Of a DNA stretch of 64,000 bases, positions 51,612 to 60,901 are shown piece after piece. Within the stretch, counting starts at the first letter, position 1, and each line of letters opens with the position of its first letter. A program made the position numbers and the translations under genes. The stretch spans positions 6,459,933-6,523,932 of the forward strand of contig NZ_LT985361.1 in the NCBI RefSeq assembly GCF_900269665.1, in the 5' to 3' direction. Origin of the DNA: Nocardia suismassiliense. GTDB lineage: Bacteria; Actinomycetota; Actinomycetes; Mycobacteriales; Mycobacteriaceae. Under the pieces are notes generated by a model. That model saw only the letters and a list, made by a program, of their open reading frames with translations. It was not told the DNA's origin and ran no database searches.

Positions 51612-52208
51612 TCAGTAATCACGGCCGGTGAGGCCGCGGTAGATGAAGCGCGTCAGGCCGTCCACGGCCTGCTTGTCGGTCAACTCGACCGTGCCCTCCT
51701 CGACCGCCTGCACCATGCCCGCGGCGAGCAGGAACATCATCGCCAGGCTGGCGTCGGGCGTGCTCGGCAGCGTCGGCCCGTCCGGACCGAAACCGTCCAG
51801 ATGGTTGACGATGTCGCGGCGCTGCTGAATCGCGAACTGCCCGGCCTGCCTGGCGAATTCATCGTTGACCAGCGCCGCCTGCTGGATGGAGCGGTACACG
51901 GCCCAGTGCTGGCGCGCCGAGATCCAGTACTGCTCCACGTGAAAGCGGATCGCCGCGGGATCGGTGAAGTCCGGGTTGTGGTCCGGCCCCTCCGCCGTCA
52001 CGTCGCCGGCCGCCGCGACGTCGTCCAGCAGCGCCTGGAGTAGCTCTTCTTTACCCGCGAAATGGTTGTAGAACGACCCGGCCGCGCGCCCCGCCGCCGT
52101 CGTGATGTCGACGATCTTCGTATTCAGGTAACCGCGCTCGGCGAATAGGCGCAGCGCAGCCGCCTTCAGCGCGTGCTCGGTTTCGGCCGACTTCTCTTTG
52201 CGACTCAT
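51612..52208 (-). CDS. TetR-family regulator, divergent from flavin monooxygenase
   Basis: The 198-residue regulator has an HTH (EHALKAAALRLFAERGYLNT, TTAAGRAAGSFYNHFAGKEE). The C-terminal domain is of a general TetR type. It is divergent from the monooxygenase at 52296. The 87 bp between them contain a 17-bp palindrome. ATG 52208 is chosen; a GTG three codons earlier is possible. Confidence 0.91.
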   Translation of the reverse strand: MSRKEKSAETEHALKAAALRLFAERGYLNTKIVDITTAAGRAAGSFYNHFAGKEELLQALLDDVAAAGDVTAEGPDHNPDFTDPAAIRFHVEQYWISARQHWAVYRSIQQAALVNDEFARQAGQFAIQQRRDIVNHLDGFGPDGPTLPSTPDASLAMMFLLAAGMVQAVEEGTVELTDKQAVDGLTRFIYRGLTGRDY

Positions 52209-52251
52209 CGACACCCGCACCCACCTCCTTGACAGGCAACGTACCAACTTC

Positions 52252-52285
52252 AATACTGAATCAGTATTCATTGAATTTTAATTCA
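52252..52285. promoter_or_regulatory. Candidate operators between TetR and monooxygenase genes
   Basis: AATACTGA-A-TCAGTATT (52252-52268) is a perfect palindrome with one central base. TGAATT-TT-AATTCA (52272-52285) is a second, adjacent inverted repeat. Both lie in the shared 87-bp spacer and are AT-rich in a GC-rich genome, as expected for a TetR site controlling both genes. Confidence 0.7.
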
Positions 52286-52295
52286 GGAGCAGAAC

Positions 52296-53717
52296 GTGCA
52301 CGAGCAGGTACTCATCGCAGGCGCCGGACCCACCGGCTTGACCCTCGCCCTCGAGCTGGCCCGCCGGAACATTCCGGTGCGCATCATCGACCAGGCCACC
52401 GAGTTCTTCGCGGGCTCGCGCGGTGACGGCATCCAACCCCGCACCCTCGAGGTGTTCGACGACCTCGGCGTGCTCGACGCGGTGCTGGCGGCGGGCGCGA
52501 CCGGGCCGGTCATGCTGGCCTACCTGGGTGGCGAGTTCGTCGGCGAGCACCGGATGTGGGACCCGATCGAGCCGACGCCCGCGGTCCCCTACCCGAATGG
52601 CTGGGTGCTCGGGCAGGCCGGGACCGAGGCGATCCTGCGTGATCGGCTCGCGGACTTCGATGTTCGCGTCGAACTGGGCACGACACTGCGGACGTTCACC
52701 CAGGACGCGACCGGCGTTACCGCGATTCTGACGTGCGGCGATGCCGACGAGACCGTGCGCGCCGCCTATCTGATCGGTGCCGACGGCGGCCGCAGCACTG
52801 TACGCAAGACGCTCGGTATCGCGTTCGAGGGCAGCACCGACGAGTCGCTGCGGATGCTGCTCGGCGATGTCCGGGCCGACGCCCTGGACCATGCCTTCGG
52901 CTACTGGTTCGCCGGTGCCGATCGGCCGATGGAGGGGATCGCCATGTCCCCCTTGCCCGGTGGGCGCCAATTCCAGTTCGCGGCGCCGCTGATCGACGAG
53001 GCCGAGCCGACCCTCGCGGTGCTGCAGGAGTACGTCGACCGTTACTCCGGCCGCACCGACATCACGTTGTCCGAGCTCACCTGGGTGACGGTGTGGCGGC
53101 CGAATATCCGCCTGGCCGAACGGTTCCGGGACGGCCGCGTCTTCCTCGCCGGTGACGCCGCGCACGTTCATCCGCCGACCGGCGGGCAGGGCATGAACAC
53201 CGGCATCCAGGACGCGTACAACCTCGGCTGGAAGCTGGCCGCGGCCATGCACGGTGACGAATCACTGCTGCACAGTTATGAATCCGAGCGCAGGACGGTC
53301 GCCGCCCGCGTGCTCGGTATCAGCTCCGCGCTGCTCGACAAGCTGGTCGACGGTGCCGAGGATGCGATGCGGCGCGGCCCGGAAACCCAGCAGTTGGACA
53401 TCAGCTACCGCGACCCGGCCGACCTCGGTCCGCTCGTCGCGGGTGACCGCGCCCCCGACGCTCCGCTCAAGGACATGGCGGGCAACCCGATTCGATTGTT
53501 CGACCTGTTCCGCGGCCCGCACTCGACGCTGCTGTGCTTCGGCGAGACCGGCGAACTCCCCACCGGCACCGAGGCCTACGCGGTCGTCCGGCCCGGCACC
53601 ACGGCGGCCGGACGGTACGTCGTCGATGTGGAGGGCCATGCCTTCGCCGCGTACCACGCGGTCGACGGCACCCGAGTCGAGATCCGGCCCGACGGCTACT
53701 TGGCCCGCCGCGACTGA
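52296..53717 (+). CDS. FAD-dependent aromatic monooxygenase
   Basis: The 473-residue flavoprotein has the FAD motif GAGPTGLTLALELARRNIPV, a DGGRSTVRKTLGI segment and GDAAHVHPPTGGQGMNTGIQ. The C-terminal 90 residues are thioredoxin-like (PDAPLKDMAGNPIRLFDLFR), as in the phenol/polyketide hydroxylases of this family. It should hydroxylate an aromatic substrate with NAD(P)H and O2. GTG 52296 has AGGAG about 7 nt upstream. Regulated probably by the divergent TetR. Confidence 0.93.
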   Translation: MHEQVLIAGAGPTGLTLALELARRNIPVRIIDQATEFFAGSRGDGIQPRTLEVFDDLGVLDAVLAAGATGPVMLAYLGGEFVGEHRMWDPIEPTPAVPYPNGWVLGQAGTEAILRDRLADFDVRVELGTTLRTFTQDATGVTAILTCGDADETVRAAYLIGADGGRSTVRKTLGIAFEGSTDESLRMLLGDVRADALDHAFGYWFAGADRPMEGIAMSPLPGGRQFQFAAPLIDEAEPTLAVLQEYVDRYSGRTDITLSELTWVTVWRPNIRLAERFRDGRVFLAGDAAHVHPPTGGQGMNTGIQDAYNLGWKLAAAMHGDESLLHSYESERRTVAARVLGISSALLDKLVDGAEDAMRRGPETQQLDISYRDPADLGPLVAGDRAPDAPLKDMAGNPIRLFDLFRGPHSTLLCFGETGELPTGTEAYAVVRPGTTAAGRYVVDVEGHAFAAYHAVDGTRVEIRPDGYLARRD

Positions 53718-53724
53718 CGGTGGA

Positions 53725-54711
53725 TCAGAGGAAGCTGCCGACGGTGTCCCAGCCGAGCACGGAATCCACCGCGAGACCGCAGAACACCACGGCGAGATAG
53801 TTGTTCGACTGCAGGAACAGTCGCAGCGGCTTCACCGATTCGCCGCGCCGCACGCCGGAGTACAGCTGGTGCGCCATGAGCAGGAACCACGCTCCGGCCA
53901 CCAGCGCCACGGCCGCGTAGACCACGCCGGTCGCGGGGACCAGCGCCAAGGTGGCGAGCACGGTGAGCCAGGTGTAGATGACGATCTGCTTGGTCACCAC
54001 CTGCTCGGTGGCCACCACGGGCAGCATCGGCACGCCGGCCGCGCGGTAGTCCTCCTTGTAGCGCATGGCCAGCGCCCAGGTGTGCGGCGGCGTCCAGAAG
54101 AAGATGACAGCGAACAGCACGACGGCGGGCCAGCCGATACCGCCGGTCACCGCGGACCAGCCGACCAGGGCGGGCATGCAGCCCGCGGCGCCGCCCCACA
54201 CCACGTTCTGCGAGGTGCGGCGTTTGAGACCGAGGGTGTAGACGAAGACGTAGAACAGGATCGTCGCGACCACCAGGACACCGCTGAGCAGGTTCGCCTG
54301 CCACCAGAGCCAGGCGAACGAGCCGAGGCCGAGCAGCACACCGAATACGAAGGCGTGCGAGGTCGGCACCGCCTCCCTGGCCAGCGGGCGCTTCGCGGTC
54401 CGCTTCATCACCTTGTCGATATCGGCGTCGGCGACACAGTTCAGCGTGTTCGCGCTGGCCGCGCCCATCCAGCCACCGAACAGGGTGACCACGATGAGGC
54501 GCAGGTCGATGTGCCCTCGATCGGCGAGCAGCATCGTCGGAATCGTCGCGACGAGCAGCAATTCGATGACCCGCGGCTTGGTGAGCGCGATGTACGCGAG
54601 CACTCGTCGCAGTAGTCGGGACGGCAGCCCTGGCCCGGCGAACCGGTCCGCCAGCGCCGTCGGAGCGGAGCCGTGCGCGCCATTGCCACCCGGCTGTTGC
54701 CCAATCCGCAC
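53725..54711 (-). CDS. ctaB: Protoheme IX farnesyltransferase CtaB
   Basis: The 328-residue membrane protein has about nine segments and the UbiA motif NCVADADIDKVMKRTAKRPL (Asp-rich). It adds a farnesyl group to heme B to give heme O, the substrate of CtaA. GTG 54711 is chosen because AGGAGA lies 4-5 nt upstream, though a frame upstream is open. It is divergent from the transketolase gene, as Rv1451 is from Rv1449c. Confidence 0.95.
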   Translation of the reverse strand: MRIGQQPGGNGAHGSAPTALADRFAGPGLPSRLLRRVLAYIALTKPRVIELLLVATIPTMLLADRGHIDLRLIVVTLFGGWMGAASANTLNCVADADIDKVMKRTAKRPLAREAVPTSHAFVFGVLLGLGSFAWLWWQANLLSGVLVVATILFYVFVYTLGLKRRTSQNVVWGGAAGCMPALVGWSAVTGGIGWPAVVLFAVIFFWTPPHTWALAMRYKEDYRAAGVPMLPVVATEQVVTKQIVIYTWLTVLATLALVPATGVVYAAVALVAGAWFLLMAHQLYSGVRRGESVKPLRLFLQSNNYLAVVFCGLAVDSVLGWDTVGSFL

Positions 54712-55131
54712 TGTTTCTCCTCGCACGCTGTGCATCGCATCCGGCATGGACCAAGCAGCACGCTCGGTCCCGCTGAGCTGGATGCGCGAGAGCTGGACCT
54801 TCGCCCGCCTCGGCGCCTCTTCAGCCGTGCGGCGCGGCTACTACTACAGAGGATGGTAGACCCCGCCGAGCATGCTCCTCGCATAGCCCCACGCAACAAC
54901 ATTGGGAATGTGACCCAGCTGACGGTGCGCCACGGGTCCGGAGAACCCCGGCCGCACGCGGGTTTCGAGCGCCGTGCGCGGGGCAAATAAAGACAGGGTT
55001 CCCCGCACCCCGCTCAATGGGCACATCTAGGGTGGTTGGGTACACACCCGGTATGCACGCGCCGCTGCCGTGCGTTCATCGCCGCCAGTAAAGCCGCCGT
55101 CGACGAAACCAATGTCAGGAGAACCTCGGTC
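54712..55131. other. Intergenic region between ctaB and tkt
   Basis: About 420 bp. It should contain the promoters of both divergent genes. I see no gene. AGGAG at 55118-55122 (about 10 nt before the GTG) is the likely tkt ribosome site. No operator is recognised. Confidence 0.5.
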
Positions 55132-57291
55132 GTGTCAGTCACAGACGACATCCGCGCCCTCACTCAGCCGAATCACCCGGACGACTGGACGGATCTGGAC
55201 ACCAAGGCCGTCGACACGATCCGGGTGCTCGCCGCCGACGCGGTGCAGAACGCCGGCAACGGACACCCTGGCACCGCGATGAGCCTGGCGCCGCTGGCGT
55301 ACTCCCTCTACCAGCGGACCATGCGGATCGACCCGAGCGACCCGAGCTGGGTCGGCCGGGACCGCTTCGTGCTGTCCTGCGGTCACTCCAGCATCACCCA
55401 GTACATCCAGCTCTACCTGGCCGGTTTCGGCCTGGAACTGGACGATCTGAAGAACCTGCGCAAGTGGGGCTCGCTCACCCCGGGCCACCCCGAGTTCCGG
55501 CACACCGACGGCGTCGAGATCACCACCGGTCCGCTCGGCCAGGGCCTGGCCGCCGCCGTCGGCATGGCGATGGCCGCCCGCCGCGAGCGCGGCCTGTTCG
55601 ATCCGAACGCCGCGCCGGGCACCAGCCCGTTCGACCACTTCATCTACGTGATCGCCTCCGACGGTGACATGGAGGAGGGCGTCACCTCCGAAGCGTCCTC
55701 GCTCGCGGGCACCCAGCAGCTCGGCAACCTCGTGCTGATCTACGACGACAACAAGATCTCCATCGAGGACGACACCACCATCGCGTTCGACGAGGACGTG
55801 GCCAAGCGCTACGAGGCCTACGGCTGGCACGTTCAGGTGGTCGAGGGTGGCGAGGACGTCGTCGCCATCGAGTCGGCGCTGGCCGCCGCCAAGGCGGAGA
55901 CCGGCAAGCCGTCGATCATCGTGCTGCGCACCATCATCGGCTACCCGGCGCCCAACAAGATGAACACCGGCGCCGCACACGGTGCCGCCCTCGGCGCGGA
56001 CGAGGTGGCCGCCACCAAGAAGATCCTCGGCTTCGACCCGGAGCAGACCTTCGAGGTGGACGACGCGGTGATCGCGCACACCCGCAAGGCCATCGATCGC
56101 GGCAAGCAGGCGCACGCGCAGTGGCAGCAGCAGTTCGACGCGTGGGCGCAGGCCAACCCGGACAACAAGACCCTGTTCGACCGGCTCGCCAAGCGCGACC
56201 TGCCGCAAGGCTGGGCCGACAACCTGCCGAGCTACGAGCCGGACCCGAAGGGCGTCGCCACCCGCAAGGCCTCCGGCAAGGTGCTGGCCGCGCTGGCGCC
56301 GGTGCTGCCGGAGCTGTGGGGCGGCTCGGCCGACCTCGCCGAATCCAACAACACCACCATGTCCGGTGAGGCGAGCTTCGGCCCGGAGTCGATCTCGACC
56401 GGCATGTGGAAGGCCAACCCGTACGGCCGCACCCTGCACTTCGGAGTGCGCGAGCACGCCATGGGCGCGATCCTCAACGGCATTGCGCTGCACGGCCCGA
56501 CCCGCCCGTACGGCGGCACCTTCCTGGTGTTCAGCGACTACATGCGCCCCGCGGTGCGCCTGGCCGCGCTGATGCGCGTGCCCGCCATCTACGTGTGGAC
56601 GCACGACTCCATCGGCCTCGGTGAGGACGGCCCGACGCACCAGCCGATCGAGCACCTCGCCGCGCTGCGCGCCATCCCCGGCCTCAACGTGGTCCGCCCC
56701 GGTGACGCCAACGAGACCACCTACGCGTGGCGCACCATTCTCGAGCGCGACAGCAGCGAGCACACCTCGCACTTCTCGGTCTCGGAGATGCCGCACCAGG
56801 ACGGGCCGTCGGCGCTGGCGCTGACCCGCCAGGACCTGCCGGTCCAGGAGGGCACCAGCTACGAGGGCGTCAAGAAGGGCGGCTACATCCTGGCCGAATC
56901 CTCCACCGACACCCCGCAGGTGATCCTCATCGCTACCGGTTCGGAGCTCCAGCTCGCCGTCGACGCGCGGATTAGCCTGGAGGAGCGTGGCATCGGTACC
57001 CGGGTGGTGTCGATGCCGTGCGTGGAGTGGTTCGACGCGCAGGACCAGGCCTACCGCAACGAGGTGCTGCCGCCGACGATCACCGCACGCGTGGTGGTCG
57101 AGGCGGGTATCGCGATGCCGTGGCACCGGTTCGCCGGTGACGCGGGCGAGATCGTCTCGATCGAGCACTTCGGGGCGTCCGCCGACTACAAGACCCTGTT
57201 CCGCGAGTTCGGAATCACCACCGAAGCCGTGGTCGCCGCCGCGCTCACCACGTTCGAGAACAGCGGCGCCGTCGAAAACGTGAAGGGATAA
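55132..57291 (+). CDS. tkt: Transketolase
   Basis: The 719-residue thiamine-diphosphate enzyme has GNGHPGTAMSLAPLAYSLYQ, GDMEEGVTSEASSLAGTQQL with the diphosphate motif and DDNKISIEDD, and the pyrimidine-domain segment EDGPTHQPIEHLAALRAIPG. It links the non-oxidative pentose-phosphate pathway to glycolysis. It starts the operon tkt-tal-zwf-opcA-pgl, in Rv1449c-Rv1445c order. GTG 55132 is chosen by homology. Confidence 0.97.
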   Translation: MSVTDDIRALTQPNHPDDWTDLDTKAVDTIRVLAADAVQNAGNGHPGTAMSLAPLAYSLYQRTMRIDPSDPSWVGRDRFVLSCGHSSITQYIQLYLAGFGLELDDLKNLRKWGSLTPGHPEFRHTDGVEITTGPLGQGLAAAVGMAMAARRERGLFDPNAAPGTSPFDHFIYVIASDGDMEEGVTSEASSLAGTQQLGNLVLIYDDNKISIEDDTTIAFDEDVAKRYEAYGWHVQVVEGGEDVVAIESALAAAKAETGKPSIIVLRTIIGYPAPNKMNTGAAHGAALGADEVAATKKILGFDPEQTFEVDDAVIAHTRKAIDRGKQAHAQWQQQFDAWAQANPDNKTLFDRLAKRDLPQGWADNLPSYEPDPKGVATRKASGKVLAALAPVLPELWGGSADLAESNNTTMSGEASFGPESISTGMWKANPYGRTLHFGVREHAMGAILNGIALHGPTRPYGGTFLVFSDYMRPAVRLAALMRVPAIYVWTHDSIGLGEDGPTHQPIEHLAALRAIPGLNVVRPGDANETTYAWRTILERDSSEHTSHFSVSEMPHQDGPSALALTRQDLPVQEGTSYEGVKKGGYILAESSTDTPQVILIATGSELQLAVDARISLEERGIGTRVVSMPCVEWFDAQDQAYRNEVLPPTITARVVVEAGIAMPWHRFAGDAGEIVSIEHFGASADYKTLFREFGITTEAVVAAALTTFENSGAVENVKG

Positions 57292-57297
57292 GCGCTC

Positions 57298-58431
57298 ATG
57301 ACACAGAACGCGAATACCGCCGCCCTGTCCGCGGCCGGCGTCTCGGTGTGGCTCGACGACCTGTCGCGCGACCGCATCCAGTCCGGCAACCTCGCCGAGC
57401 TGATCGAGACCCGCAGCGTCGTCGGGGTGACCACCAACCCGACCATCTTCCAGGGTGCGCTGAGCAAGGGCCACGCCTACGACGGACAGCTCAAAGAGCT
57501 TGCCGCCCAGGGCGCGGACGCCGACGCCGCGATCCGCACCATCACCACCGACGACGTGCGCTCCGCCTGTGATGTCTTCGCGGGCGCGTTCGAGGCGTCC
57601 AACGGGGTGGACGGCCGCGTCTCCATCGAGGTCGACCCCCGCTTCGCCTTCGACGCGGACAAGACCACTGCGCAGGCCATCGACCTGTGGAAGACGGTGG
57701 ACCGGCCCAACCTGTTCATCAAGATCCCGGCCACCGAGGCGGGACTGCCCGCCATCACCCGGGTGATCGCCGAGGGCATCAGCGTGAACGTGACGCTGAT
57801 CTTCTCCGTCGCGCGCTACCGCGCGGTGATGGGCGCCTACCTCGACGGGCTGCGCAGCGCCAAGACCGCGGGTCACGACCTCGGCAAGATCCATTCGGTC
57901 GCTTCGTTCTTCGTGTCCCGGGTGGACACCGAGATCGACAAGCGGCTCGAGGCGATCGGCTCCGACGAGGCCCTCGCGCTGCGCGGGCAGGCCGGAATCG
58001 CCAACGCCCGCTTGGCCTACGCCGAATACCAGGACGTGTTCGACGGTGGCAAGCACACCTCCACCTACAACCACCTCGCCGCCGCGGGCGCGAATCGCCA
58101 ACGGCCGCTGTGGGCTTCGACCGGTGTGAAGAACCCGGACTACTCCGACGTCATGTACGTCACCGAGCTGGTCGCGCCGAACACGGTGAACACGTTGCCG
58201 GAGAAGACACTCGAAGCCGTCGCCGACCACGCCGAGATCCGCGGTGACACGGTCAGCGGCACCGCCGCGGCCGCGCAGGAGGTCTTCGACAAGCTGTCGG
58301 CCGCCGGCGTCGACCTCGACGACGTGTTCCAGGTACTCGAGCGCGAAGGCGTGGACAAGTTCGAGAAGTCGTGGGCGGAACTGATCTCCGCCACGACGGA
58401 GGAGTTGTCCGCAGCGGCCGGGAACAACTGA
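57298..58431 (+). CDS. tal: Transaldolase
   Basis: The 377-residue actinobacterial-type transaldolase has VTTNPTIFQGALSKG, the Schiff-base Lys in NLFIKIPATEAGLPAITRVI and VNVTLIFSVARYRAVMGAYL. It moves dihydroxyacetone units between sugar phosphates. It lies 6 bp after tkt and 5 bp before zwf. Confidence 0.97.
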   Translation: MTQNANTAALSAAGVSVWLDDLSRDRIQSGNLAELIETRSVVGVTTNPTIFQGALSKGHAYDGQLKELAAQGADADAAIRTITTDDVRSACDVFAGAFEASNGVDGRVSIEVDPRFAFDADKTTAQAIDLWKTVDRPNLFIKIPATEAGLPAITRVIAEGISVNVTLIFSVARYRAVMGAYLDGLRSAKTAGHDLGKIHSVASFFVSRVDTEIDKRLEAIGSDEALALRGQAGIANARLAYAEYQDVFDGGKHTSTYNHLAAAGANRQRPLWASTGVKNPDYSDVMYVTELVAPNTVNTLPEKTLEAVADHAEIRGDTVSGTAAAAQEVFDKLSAAGVDLDDVFQVLEREGVDKFEKSWAELISATTEELSAAAGNN

Positions 58432-58436
58432 CCCCG

Positions 58437-59996
58437 ATGGCCGGCCCCAAGAACCCGACCTGGCAGAACCCGCTGCGCGACGAGCGGGACAAGCGGGTCC
58501 CGCGCATCGCGGGCCCGTGCAGCATGGTGATCTTCGGTGTCACCGGCGACCTGTCCCGGAAGAAGTTGATGCCGGCCATCTACGACCTCGCGAACCGGGG
58601 GCTGCTGCCCCCGGGTTTCGCGTTGGTCGGCTTCGCCCGCCGCGACTACGCGGACGAAGACTTCGCGCAGGTCGTGCTCAACGCCGTGAAGGCGCACGCC
58701 CGCACGCCGTTCCGCCAGGAGGTCTGGGACCACCTGGCCGAGGGAATCCGGTTCGTACAGGGCAGTTTCGACGACGACAAGGCCTTCGCCACGCTCGCCG
58801 AGACCCTGGCCGCGCTGGACACCGAACGCGGCACCGGCGGCAATCACGCCTTCTACCTGTCAATTCCGCCGAACATGTTTCCGGTGGTGCTCAATCAGCT
58901 CTCCGAACACGGACTCGCGCAACCGGACAACACCGACGCCGCGGGTCGTAAACCGTGGCGGCGGGTGGTGATCGAGAAGCCGTTCGGCCACGATCTGGAA
59001 AGCGCCCAGGAGCTCAACGCGCTGGTCAATGGAGTGTTCCCGGAGGAGACAGTCTTCCGGATCGACCACTACCTCGGCAAAGAGACGGTGCAGAACATCC
59101 TGGCGCTGCGCTTCGCCAACCAGCTCTACGACCCGATCTGGAACGCCAACTACGTCGACCACGTGCAGATCACCATGGCCGAGGACATCGGATTGGGCGG
59201 TCGCGCAGGCTATTACGACGGCATCGGCGCGGCCCGCGATGTGATCCAGAACCATCTGCTGCAGCTGCTCGCGCTCACCGCGATGGAAGAGCCGATCAGC
59301 TTCCAGCCCAAGCAGTTACAGGCCGAGAAGATCAAGGTGCTCTCCGCCACGAAACTGGTCGAACCGCTGGACGAGACCACTGCGCGCGGACAGTACGCCG
59401 ACGGCTGGCAGGGTGGCGAGCAGGTGGTCGGCCTGCTCAACGAGGAGGGCTTCGACCCGGAGTCGCGCACCGAGACCTACGCCGCGATCACGCTGGAGGT
59501 CGACACCCGCCGCTGGGCCGGGGTGCCGTTCTATCTGCGCACCGGAAAACGGCTGGGCCGCAGGGTCACCGAGATCGCGGTGATGTTCAAGCGGGCGCCG
59601 CACCTGCCGTTCGACCAGACCATGACCGAGGATCTCGGGCAGAACGCGCTGGTCATCCGGGTGCAGCCGGACGAGGGCATCACCACCCGGTTCGGCTCGA
59701 AAGTGCCAGGGTCGAGCATGGAAGTGCGCGACGTCAACATGGATTTCAGCTATGGCGAGGCGTTCACCGAGTCCTCCCCCGAGGCCTACGAACGCCTGAT
59801 CCTCGACGTGCTGCTCGGGGTGCCGTCGCTGTTCCCGGTGAACGCGGAGGTCGAATTGTCCTGGGGCATCCTCGATCCGGTGCTCGAGCACTGGGCCACC
59901 GAAGGCAAACCCGAACCGTACGAGGCGGGCACCTGGGGTCCCTCCTCGGCCGACGAGATGCTCGCCCGCACCGGGCGCGAATGGCGGCGGCCATGA
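58437..59996 (+). CDS. zwf: Glucose-6-phosphate 1-dehydrogenase
   Basis: The 519-residue enzyme has the NADP-binding start VIFGVTGDLSRKKLMPAIYD and the active-site RIDHYLGKETVQNILALRFA. It is the first step of the oxidative branch. ATG 58437 is preferred; the frame further upstream overlaps tal. It overlaps opcA by 4 nt (ATGA). Confidence 0.97.
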   Translation: MAGPKNPTWQNPLRDERDKRVPRIAGPCSMVIFGVTGDLSRKKLMPAIYDLANRGLLPPGFALVGFARRDYADEDFAQVVLNAVKAHARTPFRQEVWDHLAEGIRFVQGSFDDDKAFATLAETLAALDTERGTGGNHAFYLSIPPNMFPVVLNQLSEHGLAQPDNTDAAGRKPWRRVVIEKPFGHDLESAQELNALVNGVFPEETVFRIDHYLGKETVQNILALRFANQLYDPIWNANYVDHVQITMAEDIGLGGRAGYYDGIGAARDVIQNHLLQLLALTAMEEPISFQPKQLQAEKIKVLSATKLVEPLDETTARGQYADGWQGGEQVVGLLNEEGFDPESRTETYAAITLEVDTRRWAGVPFYLRTGKRLGRRVTEIAVMFKRAPHLPFDQTMTEDLGQNALVIRVQPDEGITTRFGSKVPGSSMEVRDVNMDFSYGEAFTESSPEAYERLILDVLLGVPSLFPVNAEVELSWGILDPVLEHWATEGKPEPYEAGTWGPSSADEMLARTGREWRRP

Positions 59997-60901
59997 TCAT
60001 CGACATTCCGCACACCACCACCGGCGAGGTCACCAAGCGCATCGTGCAGCTGCGCGAGAGCAACGGCGTGATCACCATGATGCGGGTGCTCACCCTGGTC
60101 GTGTGCACGCTGGACAGCTCCGAGGCCGAGGACGCGATTGATGCCGCCAACGATGCCAGCCGCGAACACCCTTGCCGGGTGGTCGTTCTGGCGCGTGGCG
60201 ACCGCGATGCCGAGACTCGACTCGACGCTCAGATTCGAGTCGGCGGGGACGCGGGCGCGGCCGAGGTGATCGTGCTGCGGTTGCAGGGCGAGCTGATCAA
60301 TCACGAGAGCAGCGTCGTCATCCCGTTTTTGCTGCCGGACACCCCCGTGGTGGCCTGGTGGCCGCGGGGGGCTCCCGAGTTCCCGTCCAAGGATTCGGTG
60401 GGCCGCTTGGCGACTCGGCGCATCACCGACGCCACCTATGCCGCCGATCCGCAGGCCGCGATCAAGAAGCGGCTCGGCTCCTACGCGGCCGGCGACACCG
60501 ATCTGGCGTGGAGCCGGATCACCTACTGGCGTGCATTGCTGGCCGCCGCGATGGACGAACCGCCCTTCGAGCCGGTGGAATCGGTGCTGGTGTCCGGGTT
60601 GCGCGACGAACCCGCGCTGGACACGCTGGCCGGCTGGCTCGCGATCCGCCTCGGCTGCCCGGTGATTCGCCGCTCCGGCGCACTGCGCGTCGAGCTGCAC
60701 CGGCCGTCGGTGTCGGTCACCATCGAACGCCCGCAGACCGGGCGCACCGCGACGCTGACCCGCACCGGTGATCCCGATCAGCGAATCGCGCTGGCCCGCA
60801 GGGAAACTCGCGACTGCCTCGCCGAAGAACTGCGCAGGCTGGACGCCGACGAGATCTACGCCGAGGCCCTCGCCGGAATCGAGAAGGTGACCTATGAGTG
60901 A
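59993..60901 (+). CDS. opcA: G6PDH assembly protein OpcA
   Basis: The 302-residue protein has VLTLVVCTLDSSEAEDAIDA, VVIPFLLPDTPVVAWWPRGA and KRLGSYAAGDTDLAWSRITY, as in OpcA. It promotes oligomerisation or activation of glucose-6-phosphate dehydrogenase. The stop overlaps pgl by 8 nt. Confidence 0.96.
   Translation: MIIDIPHTTTGEVTKRIVQLRESNGVITMMRVLTLVVCTLDSSEAEDAIDAANDASREHPCRVVVLARGDRDAETRLDAQIRVGGDAGAAEVIVLRLQGELINHESSVVIPFLLPDTPVVAWWPRGAPEFPSKDSVGRLATRRITDATYAADPQAAIKKRLGSYAAGDTDLAWSRITYWRALLAAAMDEPPFEPVESVLVSGLRDEPALDTLAGWLAIRLGCPVIRRSGALRVELHRPSVSVTIERPQTGRTATLTRTGDPDQRIALARRETRDCLAEELRRLDADEIYAEALAGIEKVTYE

Noticed and set aside
55135..58230. Very long minus-strand open frame opposite tkt and tal
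   Set aside because: Its 1,031 codons mirror conserved genes on the plus strand. The sequence is His/Asp/Gly/Val-rich, typical of the antisense frame of high-GC genes.
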